From Stentor coeruleus (lineage: Eukaryota > Ciliophora > Heterotrichea > Heterotrichida > Stentoridae), in contig MPUH01000828.1 in NCBI GenBank assembly GCA_001970955.1, positions 1-32,905 on the forward strand: 32,905 bases of DNA, given 5' to 3'. A program made the position numbers and the translations under genes. Shown here piece by piece: positions 8,976 to 17,004 of the stretch (within the stretch, counting starts at the first letter, position 1; every line of letters starts with the position of its first letter). The notes below the pieces were generated by a model. It was not told the origin of the DNA. It made no database searches and was given only the letters and a program-made list of their open reading frames with translations.

Positions 8976-10565
8976 TTAGCTATCTTTAGGGTAAACCTCT
9001 TCATAACTTTTCCTATCTTTTTCTGCCACAGTATTTAAACTACTAAAATCATTCTTGATATTACTCTCAATATTACTTTCACTCTTAACAACAATTACCT
9101 CATCTTCAATATCTCCTATACTAAAAACTTCATTACTCAACTGCTTTATCACAATTTCCTTAGCCTCTTCTTTTAAAAATCCTTCAGGATATTTTTCTTT
9201 ATCCTCTTTTTTAACAACAATCGGTACATCATCAATCATTTGATCTTCAAAAACATTAACACTTTTAACACCCAAAACTTTAACTTCTTCTTCCACTTTA
9301 ATTTCGTTATTTTTTTCATGTTTATCCTCAACACTTTCAGCCTTTTTCTCTTCAAATTTATGCTGAGTTTCTATTTCAAGACTGTCTTCAAAAACATTTA
9401 CCTTTTTAACTTCAGCTTTTTTCTCTTCCTGAACTTTCTGTTGAGTATTTTTTTCTGGTATATCGACTTTTTCGCTTTTCACAACAATTTCAGGCTTTTC
9501 CTCTATTTTCCTTCCTTGAAGTAAAGCTAAAACATTTTCATTAGAAAGTAATAAATGCATACGTTGTAAAAATAAATCATATTGTGGATTACTAACTGCT
9601 GCAAAATATTCTATAGCTTGTTGATACAATTGCATAAGACTATTGACCATTTCTACAGTCATTTTTTCTTCAAAATTATCCTCATAAACTTCAATAGCTT
9701 GAAGAATCTCATGTATTTTCATCTTTTTAATACTTTTCCCATTAACTTCATCTTCTTTAAAAGATGAGCTTGACCCATGTTTTTTAACTATAGCTCCTAA
9801 TTTTTGCATGTTATGAGTAATTAACTCAATCATCTCATTAGCTTGAGGGACTTTAAAATATTGAGCATATGGAGGATTATCACCAATTCTTCTCCATTCA
9901 AAAGTAACTTTATCAAGTTCTTTTTTAGACCTTTTAATTACATTTAAAGATTGTAAAGTTGCCCAACTTATTAAATAACCAATTCCAGGAGTTTGATCAT
10001 TTATTTCTAATTCAAGTATTGATACATGAGTTATAACAATTATACGTTCTTTAACTTTATTGGTTTTTGGATCAATTTCCATACAGTAAAAAGTTCCCAT
10101 AGAGTCTTTTTGTCCCCATGTTTCTAAGTAGTATGGGCTGCCTAGATGGAATTTGCCTAAGTCTTTGTTAGGAAGATCCTGATGTGCTGAAGAAAGTACG
10201 GTTGTGAAGAAATTTGGAATCAGGCCGATTATGTCTGCTGATGTTATGCTTGGAGTCCATTTTTGCTTTAGGATTTCATTGATTAAGTCTCTTCCATCTG
10301 AAATGGAGGGAGATGAAAATATACTTTCGCACATAAGCTTTGGAGGCTGGAATGGATATTTTCCTTCAAGATAGAGGTCGAATTGAATCTCTTTGTTTTG
10401 CAGAATTTCTTTGCTGTAGACTATTCTTACTATCACCCCAAATGGTGTTTGTCTTGGGTATGTCTTCACACCTACCAAATTAGAAATCAATTTTAATTCT
10501 TCTTAACCTTTACCTTTCTCAAATCTTTTTTGTTGGATTTCTCCAGAGTAGTTTTCTGATGCCAT
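8976..10565 (-). CDS. inactive ubiquitin-conjugating-enzyme-like protein with long acidic tail
   Basis: A 15-nt intron at 10499-10513 joins a short first exon (10514-10565, ATG at 10565) to the main exon, giving 524 residues. With it the start reads KRFEKELKLI, the first helix of the E2 fold, which the main exon alone lacks. The fold continues with YPFQPPKL and KWTPSITSADIIGLI, matching canonical E2 motifs YPFKPPK and KWSPALT. The catalytic Cys region, normally HPNI..GRICLDIL, is SPSISDGRDLINEIL (about 80-94) with no Cys, so it should act like a UEV and not carry ubiquitin. Residues about 130-240 look like a PH-type domain (inference). From about 350 on the protein is charged, rich in Glu and Lys with repeats of VNVFED, and likely disordered. 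It is followed on the same strand by the transporter gene. Confidence 0.85.
10499..10513 (-). other. 15-nt intron of the E2-like gene
   Basis: Reads GTAAAGGTTAAGAAG on the minus strand, phase 1, with an in-frame TAA. A10 is present. It is the only one of the seven to end AAG instead of TAG. A 12-nt alternative (GTAAAGGTTAAG) also keeps the frame but breaks the length rule. Confidence 0.75.
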
Positions 10566-10658
10566 TTTATATCTAAAATGATAAAATAAAAACCATGATT
10601 ACATAAACTCTTATCTAAAATAATCCGAAATTAATTAAAACATATAAATATAAACGAA

Positions 10659-12143
10659 TTAAGAAACTATATAAATACTCTTCGCCGCTTCTAATCTTTC
10701 AAGAATTGCCGCACAAGTTGGTCTTCTCTTAGGATTGTATCTACAGCATTCTCTTATTATATCTGCAACTTCTGGAGGTATATTATCAGGAATTGGGATT
10801 GGTTTTTTATGATAAAGTTCATAGAAAATTGTATTAGCTTTATTACTTGAAATATAATGCCATGGTCTTTTATTACTGAAAATTTCAATCAAAATACACC
10901 CATAAGCCCAAATATCAATTTCTACACCTATCAATTCACTTCGGTCTTTATCAAAAAGTTCAGGAGCCATAAACCTTGTAGTACCAATACAAATAGTAGT
11001 TGATTCTTCAGTAAAAGTTGATGCTGGTCTAGCTAGGCCGAAATCCGCTATTTTCAAATTCAAATTATGGTCTAATAAACAGTTTTCTGGCTTTAGATCT
11101 CTATGGATAATAGGAGGATCATTAGCATGTAAATATGATAAACCTCTTCCAAGTTGTATACTAATACTAAACCTCTCAGCAAGGTTTAGTTTTTTCTGTT
11201 TATTCTTATGGATTGCATAAAAAAGAGTATAATTTGGTATAAGTTCTGTAATAAGACATAAATTAGCTTGGTCAATACATATTCCCATAAGCAATAAAAT
11301 ATTAGGATGTCTAACTTGAGATAAAACCTGAAGTTCTTTAACAAACTTACCCATTTCTTTTTCTGAGCAGCTATACTCACTAGTAAACTGTTTTATAGCA
11401 ACTTCAGAACCTCGCCATTTCCCTTTAAAAACCAAACAACTCGACCCTCTATTAATCATTTCTAACAATTTCAACTCTTCACTTTTAATAACAGGGACTT
11501 TATATTCTTCAATAGCCATATGAAGTATACTTTTAGTCTCTTTAACATCAATATGACTTTGATTATTAGATTTACTCTCTTGCGTTGAGCCTTGATCTCT
11601 TATCGGTGAAATATCTTCAACTGCTACTTTAGACATATAGTCTTCAATTGTAAGCTGTTCTATTATCTCATCAGCTAAAGGTGTATGACTTTCAACAGCA
11701 AGATCATAAGGAGTTTTCATGTTAAAAGTTCTTATATTCCTATTAGCATTGTATTTAAGAAGCAATGCTACAAGATCTGAGCTTCCGATTTCAACTGCAA
11801 TATAAAGTGGTGTGCGGCCAAGATCATCTTGGGAGTCAATTTGATGCTTAAACAGTTTAGGATCTTTCAAAAGCTGCCATGTAAACTTATAATTCCCAAG
11901 CTCTACTGCTCTATGTAAAGCATTTTGTTCATTATCAAGACATGGTAGCATAATTCCTTGCCGGTGATAGCAATACTTAAACAAATTAAACAAAGACTTT
12001 TCTAATGATGCTCTTAGTACTGAAACCCCAGTTCTACTAATACTATTCACATTATAACCTCCTTGTAAAAGTTTTATAGCCTCATCTTCATCCTCCATTG
12101 CAATGCATTTAAAAAGCACCTCGTTTGAGGTCTGATTTCCCAT
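10659..12143 (-). CDS. ankyrin-repeat TKL-family protein kinase, probably myristoylated
   Basis: 494 residues. It starts MGNQTS, which fits the N-myristoylation consensus (Gly2, Ser6), so membrane attachment is likely. Residues about 10-170 hold ankyrin repeats (NALHRAVELGNYKF, GRTPLYIAVEIGSSDLVALLLKYNAN, KTPYDLAVES). The kinase domain starts near 226: a glycine-loop variant NRGSSCLVFKG, VAIK, an acidic residue in the C helix, HRDLKPENCLL, IADFGLA, MAPELF and DIWAYGCILIE. All catalytic residues are present, so it should be active. The pattern is Tyr-kinase-like (Raf/ILK/plant MAPKKK group), and such kinases normally phosphorylate Ser/Thr. The eIF2-alpha gene starts beyond its 5' end, with 37 bp between that gene's stop codon and this start. 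Its own stop is 93 bp from the start codon of the E2-like gene. Confidence 0.93.
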   Translation of the reverse strand: MGNQTSNEVLFKCIAMEDEDEAIKLLQGGYNVNSISRTGVSVLRASLEKSLFNLFKYCYHRQGIMLPCLDNEQNALHRAVELGNYKFTWQLLKDPKLFKHQIDSQDDLGRTPLYIAVEIGSSDLVALLLKYNANRNIRTFNMKTPYDLAVESHTPLADEIIEQLTIEDYMSKVAVEDISPIRDQGSTQESKSNNQSHIDVKETKSILHMAIEEYKVPVIKSEELKLLEMINRGSSCLVFKGKWRGSEVAIKQFTSEYSCSEKEMGKFVKELQVLSQVRHPNILLLMGICIDQANLCLITELIPNYTLFYAIHKNKQKKLNLAERFSISIQLGRGLSYLHANDPPIIHRDLKPENCLLDHNLNLKIADFGLARPASTFTEESTTICIGTTRFMAPELFDKDRSELIGVEIDIWAYGCILIEIFSNKRPWHYISSNKANTIFYELYHKKPIPIPDNIPPEVADIIRECCRYNPKRRPTCAAILERLEAAKSIYIVS

Positions 12144-12180
12144 TATACTAATTATACGCTATTTGCAACCAAAAGTTATT

Positions 12181-13224
12181 CTAGTTTTTTTCTTCTTCGT
12201 CGTCGTCATCATCTGGCTTAGACGAAGCGTTTTTCGCATCAATTTCGTTAACATCAATTCCGATATCTACGTCACCCATAGTTTCATCATTATCTTCATC
12301 GATATCTGAAATAACTTTATTAGTGTTGCTTTGTTTTTGGATCATTTCTTCTAAATCATGATCGCCGGTTGCATTAAGGATATGAGGTCCTTCTTTTATC
12401 ATATAATTCCCACCACGGCTTTTGATTTCATCAGCAATTCTTTTAAGACTAGCACTAGCTGTATTCAACCCTGTATTTTTATCAACCGTAGTTAAAACTA
12501 TAACATATAAAGGTGCAGCAATAAGCCTAATATCAATTTTCACATTCTCATTTGCTAATTCCATCCCAGCCATAAGTGCTGCTTTAATAGCATCAATACC
12601 TTCATACTCAAAACACGTGACAGAAAAATCAGCTCGAATTTTCAATGGTTGTGGAGCTAATCTGTTTTTAATAACCTTCAATAAAGATTGACGAATTTCT
12701 GGAGTCATAGTCAAACCTTCTAATACCGTATCTGGCTCAACAACTGCAAGTTTAAAAGCATCAAGTGCATGTTCATACTTTTCATATAATGGCCAGCCAA
12801 TAGTTTCATAAAGGATTTCAATATCAGTTCCAGTAGTTTGAGCAACATGTCTTAAAATGTTATTAACCGCTTTAGCTTTATTGTATTTAGCTTCACATTC
12901 GGCTATGTTTTCTGATGTGACTTGTTTTTTGGATAGATCTAAATACCCTTTGCTTTCATCAACACGTATGACAACAACAACTTCTTGACGTCCTACACGA
13001 GTAAGTTTTGTTACTGATCTGATACGTTTCTTTGACAGTTCTCCAAGCATAATCAAGCCTTCGATATTGTTGTATTCAAGAAGTAAAACACTTGCTCCTA
13101 CTTGGTCTACATGCCTAACCTCTACCATTACCAACTCGTCTACTTTGGGGAATATACGACGGTAAAAACGGCAGTTTAGGTTGGCTTTCAAAGCACCTGA
13201 TTTAAATTCTTCGTCACTGTCCAT
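12181..13224 (-). CDS. EIF2S1: translation initiation factor eIF2 subunit alpha
   Basis: 347 residues, about the normal length. The S1 RNA-binding domain is at the N terminus (CRFYRRIFPKVDELVMVEVRHVD) and is followed by the signature GRQEVVVVIRVDESKGYLDLSKKQV. The regulatory serine, Ser51 in animals, lies in the loop GELSKKRIRSV and is Ser64 here, so the stress-kinase switch that blocks initiation is preserved. The neighbouring serine at position 48 of the animal protein is replaced by Gly. A helical middle domain and an alpha-beta C-terminal domain follow, then an acidic tail (PDDDDDEEEKN) typical of the family. The protein is part of the eIF2 complex that carries initiator Met-tRNA to the small ribosomal subunit. 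A complete open frame with no intron. Confidence 0.97.
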   Translation of the reverse strand: MDSDEEFKSGALKANLNCRFYRRIFPKVDELVMVEVRHVDQVGASVLLLEYNNIEGLIMLGELSKKRIRSVTKLTRVGRQEVVVVIRVDESKGYLDLSKKQVTSENIAECEAKYNKAKAVNNILRHVAQTTGTDIEILYETIGWPLYEKYEHALDAFKLAVVEPDTVLEGLTMTPEIRQSLLKVIKNRLAPQPLKIRADFSVTCFEYEGIDAIKAALMAGMELANENVKIDIRLIAAPLYVIVLTTVDKNTGLNTASASLKRIADEIKSRGGNYMIKEGPHILNATGDHDLEEMIQKQSNTNKVISDIDEDNDETMGDVDIGIDVNEIDAKNASSKPDDDDDEEEKN

Positions 13225-13325
13225 TTATTAGATAGAAATAGGTGTATAGTAAAAATGTGTTTTAATAGGATTTTTTTTTTTAGATATAAAATAAGGGTTA
13301 TAATATTATGAATAGCATTAAAATG

Positions 13326-14939
13326 CTAAAACTGAGGGTTAAATGATTTATGCTTTGAATGCAAATCTTTGTTACTTTTTTGAGGCTCTTTTGAAGCTTT
13401 GGTATTGAAAGTTGGGGTTCTGCCTTGAAGATGGAGGATAAGGAAATGGTCGCTTTGGACTTGTGAACTGAGGATTTGGACTTTTTCTATAAGTTTTGCG
13501 TTTGTTTCTGAAAGAATATGTTTTTTATTTTTGCATTTTTTGTGTTTTTCTAGAAGAGATTGGAAGTCTTCTAGTAGGTTTTGGATTTCTTCAGTACAAA
13601 CAGAGTGTTCTAAAGAGTTTTCTTTTGTTTGTGCGGCTGTATCTTTTTTAGAAAACTTATCAATAGAAGTTTTATAACACCCAACTCTTTGTTGTAATTG
13701 GAACCTAAGTGCTGCTATTGTGCTTTCATAATTCCGAAGTTTGTTTTCTATAAAATCACTATTTTCACCAGTAAATTTACTTGTTTCTAAAAATGTATTT
13801 GTAGGCTTCATGCTTTCAAAACAAAGATTTTTATTATAACTTGGTCTAGAGTCTCTATCCATCCTTTCAGTACTACAAGAACTTCTACATCTAACATTTT
13901 CAATCTGTTTTATATGATTATTCACACTTATTTCCTCATTGATTTTACTTAAAACATCCCTTTCACTTATCAACACCTGCATATTTGTCTTTGTCCTAAC
14001 AATTTCTTCTTTTAATTTATTTATATATACCATATCATTATCCTTTTCCTTAACCAAAGATGTATATTTCATATATAAATCCTGATATTTCTTAACAGCA
14101 GTTTCTATTTCAAGTTTATATTCCATAAGTTCTTCTTCCATCTTTTTATTCTTCGCTACAATTTTGGTATCTTCTTTATTCCTAGTTGATGATCTATATT
14201 TTTATTACTGTTTCCATCTTTCTGTTAGTTTTTTTTTCTCAGTTTCTAAATTCTTATTTAAAACTTCTAGGCTATCTTTTTCTTTTGTTAGCATATCGAT
14301 TTTATGGTTCATAACTTGAAATTTTAAATTCATTTTTTTCATTTGTTCATCTTTGGATAATATGATTTTTTGAAGTTCTTCTTTTCGCAGTTGGATTTTT
14401 TGTTCATTTTTCATAGCGGATAATAGGTCATTTAATTCGTAAATTTCATTTGTTTTAGCTTCAAGTTCTGTTTTATAAAAGTCAGCATCGAATTCAGCAC
14501 TGCGTCTTAGGTTTTTATGGGCTTCGATTTTTTGACCTAAAGTTGTAGCGTGATTTGTTATTTCAAGTAAAGAGTCTGTGTTTAGAGAGTCTTTGTATAA
14601 TTCAATTTCTTTGATTAGAGATTTTGCATTTTCTTCTGAGTCTTTTAAGGCGGAATACAAATTTTTTAGTTCGATTTCATAGTTTTCTATTAGTTCGTTT
14701 TTGACTGAGATTTGCTCATTTGCGTATTTTAATGAGAGTTTTGATTTGGTCTGATTATTTTTTACATTTTCTTCAAGTGTGAGTTGATGGGCTGTTTGGA
14801 GTTTTTTTATTGTTTCGTCTTGGATTGCCATTGAGTTTTTCATTGTGTAAAGTTCTTCTTGGAGTTTTCGGACTATGTCTTGGTATTCTTTGATCATGTC
14901 TGGGCTTTTTTTGAGATTTTCGATTTTAATTTTGTTCAT
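13326..14939 (-). CDS. coiled-coil protein, two exons
   Basis: Exons 14209-14939 and 13326-14193 join across a 15-nt intron at 14194-14208 into a 532-residue protein; the junction codon is CA|A (Gln). Almost the whole protein is predicted coiled coil by eye, with heptad-like spacing of Leu, Ile, Lys and Glu, for example DIVRKLQEELYTMKNSM and EIELKNLYSALKDSEE. A Ser/Arg/Cys-rich break lies around CRSSCSTERMDRDSR. No catalytic motif and no membrane segment. It resembles centrosomal, basal-body or cytoskeletal proteins in general; I cannot name a family. Its stop is 101 bp from the eIF2-alpha start, and both genes run on the same strand. Confidence 0.88.
14194..14208 (-). other. 15-nt intron of the coiled-coil gene
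   Basis: Reads GTAATAAAAATATAG on the minus strand, phase 2, with an in-frame TAA. A10 is present. Confidence 0.85.
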
Positions 14940-15679
14940 GCTTTAGTGAATAATATATAAGGTTAGTTGTTTATGTATTAGGTTTTGTTGATGGATTTGA
15001 ATTAAATAAAGGTTTAAATTTGGTATAGGGAGGAGAGGATTTAGGTTGAAAAATTAGCTGCCGGGATTTTATCAGATAAGAGTTGTAATTTTTGAATGAA
15101 AGTAGGAGAATTTATTATTAGTGTGGATTGTTGAGTTTTATTAGTATTAGATTTAAGTTTAATTAAAGCTGAAGATTTTTGGGGTTTTAAGAATGTATGC
15201 GCTTATAGAAAACAGCATGGAATTTTGAAATTTTGGTAAAATTTTAGATAAGAGTTTTAAAATTAACTGATTTTATGCAATGAGATGATGAGAAGTGACT
15301 AGTTAGGATAGAAAATAATAAAACAAAATTTTCATGTTTATATAAAATAGTATAAACCCTATAAACTAAGCTAATATTTAATGGAATAAATTTCTTATTT
15401 CAAATTTTTGGAGACTGGCGATGTTTTTTATTATAAAGCAACTATAAATTCTACTAATTACCCCATAAACATTTTTTATATTCAAATTTTTCCAAAAAAG
15501 AATTGCTTATACTTCTTATATAAATTTATAAAAACAACCTAAAATGCTAACAAAGTTTTAATAATCTTAAAATTATAATTTCAGATCATATAATCTAAAA
15601 AAATTATCAAATCTGTTAATAAAATTCCAATACTTCAATCTTTAAGACTATAAAAAAAACCTATAATAAAAGCAACTGC
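14940..15679. other. intergenic, no gene seen
   Basis: G- and T-rich on the + strand up to about 15330 (5' flank of the coiled-coil gene), then C-rich and G-poor. No frame, repeat or RNA gene is recognisable. Confidence 0.55.
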
Positions 15680-15946
15680 TCAAAACTCAAACCAAAAATA
15701 TATAAAAGCCAAAGAAATTCTAATCTTTATATTCAATACTTTTAAATCTTGTTGTTGAAGATAAGCAAGATAAAGCTGATGAAGAAGTTGCTGTATCTCC
15801 TGAAGAGCAAGAAGATAATGCTTCTGTTTTGCTGATGATTGTGAAGAGGATGAAATAAAACCTGTTTCTAATAGTGATGCTATTGAAGCTGAAGAAGAAA
15901 TTGAAGAAGATGTTAAAGGTGATGATTTTGATTGGGAGCTTAGCAT
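15680..15946 (-). CDS. doubtful Ser-rich small ORF
   Basis: An intact ATG frame of 88 residues with a Ser-rich first half (MLSSQSKSSPLTSSSISSS) and a Gln/Leu-rich second half. I recognise no domain. The tail after QQQDLK looks like noncoding AT-rich DNA. A 15-nt stretch GTATTGAATATAAAG there fits the intron pattern, but removing it is not required. The opposite strand reads as a strongly acidic protein (VEDKQDKADEEVAVSPEEQEDNAS, then DEIKPVSNSD and DDFDWELSIDLG to a stop at 16010), but needs one frameshift near 15830 and has no ATG. The flanking composition does not decide which strand is coding. The minus reading needs fewer assumptions. Confidence 0.3.
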   Translation of the reverse strand: MLSSQSKSSPLTSSSISSSASIASLLETGFISSSSQSSAKQKHYLLALQEIQQLLHQLYLAYLQQQDLKVLNIKIRISLAFIYFWFEF

Positions 15947-16467
15947 TGATCTTGGAATTATTTGTTGTTTCCCTGAAACAACTGAATTTTTAATAATTAG
16001 TCAGGAATAATCAGACTAATATTATCGAATTAAAAGGGTTTAATTTTAAATGAGTTTTTGGATGGTTAAGTATTGTGAAGAATGTTTTAGGTAATTTAAG
16101 TAAATATTAGGATTTGAAGTGAGTTTAAATATTTTATGGATTTTAGGTATAATGGGTATTTTTATTAGCTAAATTTTTTTTTCCAAACACCTAGACTTGG
16201 CAATAATTTCCTTATATTTATTATACACTGAAATCTTATTTTTTTCAGAATCATATCCTCATTTTAGGAAAAAAAGCTTTTATCTCTTATTTTTTTTTAT
16301 TGTTTTTGTATACCAGTTATAATATCATATCTCAATTTTATAATTGAATAGTTTTTATGCATTTTCTTATAACCCACAATATAAATCCGCATACTTCACA
16401 TCTTTTATCCTAACTACCATAATTTTAATATATTTTTATTTATCATATATAATTTACTAATAATAAT
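15947..16467. other. intergenic, TMEM18 5' flank
   Basis: G-rich on the + strand to about 16180, then C-rich and G-poor up to the TMEM18 start, with several T runs. The acidic + strand reading described with the doubtful ORF ends at about 16010. Nothing else is seen. Confidence 0.5.
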
Positions 16468-16884
16468 ATGCCGAAACTTGCGTTCCCTGAGCCTGAAGGA
16501 CTAAAAGAAAACTTAGAAGCTTTTTTCACAGCTGTAAAAATAACTGAACCATTGTGTTTAGGGATTATATCATTCAATGTTATAGTTTTCCTTTTGATAG
16601 TATTTACAAGAACTTGGCATAAACTACAAATTGTTATTTTTGTATCACTTCTTACTATGTGTTACTTTCTAGAATCATTTAATAAATACCTTGAGAAAAA
16701 CTGGAAAATTTATGCAACACAGAATTATTTTGATAGTTCAGGACTTTTTATATGTATCATGATAGGCTTCCCTGCACTTTTTAATTGTGTGGTGATTATG
16801 ATAAATTCATTTAGGAACACTTGGTCTTTGGTATCAAATTTAGCAAAAGAGAGACTGAAAGAAAAACAAAAGAAAAAGGATTAA
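16468..16884 (+). CDS. TMEM18: TMEM18 family membrane protein
   Basis: 138 residues with three to four hydrophobic segments and a strongly basic tail (KERLKEKQKKKD). It aligns along its whole length with animal and plant TMEM18: FFTAVKITEPLCLGIISFN, CYFLESFNKYLEKNWKIYA and NYFDSSGLFI (family NYFDSRGLFI) all match. TMEM18 sits in the inner nuclear membrane or ER and interacts with nuclear pore components; in animals it is linked to body-weight control. The basic tail and small size are as expected. The gene is convergent with the ABC transporter gene, 120 bp away. Confidence 0.93.
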   Translation: MPKLAFPEPEGLKENLEAFFTAVKITEPLCLGIISFNVIVFLLIVFTRTWHKLQIVIFVSLLTMCYFLESFNKYLEKNWKIYATQNYFDSSGLFICIMIGFPALFNCVVIMINSFRNTWSLVSNLAKERLKEKQKKKD

Positions 16885-17004
16885 TAAATCAATTATTAGG
16901 ATTTTAAATAGAATAAACTGATTTATTTTATATTCAATACACTTAAATACTGTAAATCCTATCAACTATATCAAAATAATTTAATAAACTCTTATACTAA
17001 TTTC

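Noticed and set aside
10499..10513. 12-nt intron in the E2-like gene
   Set aside because: It keeps the frame, but the 15-nt version matches the length and A10 rule of the other six and gives the better E2 helix.
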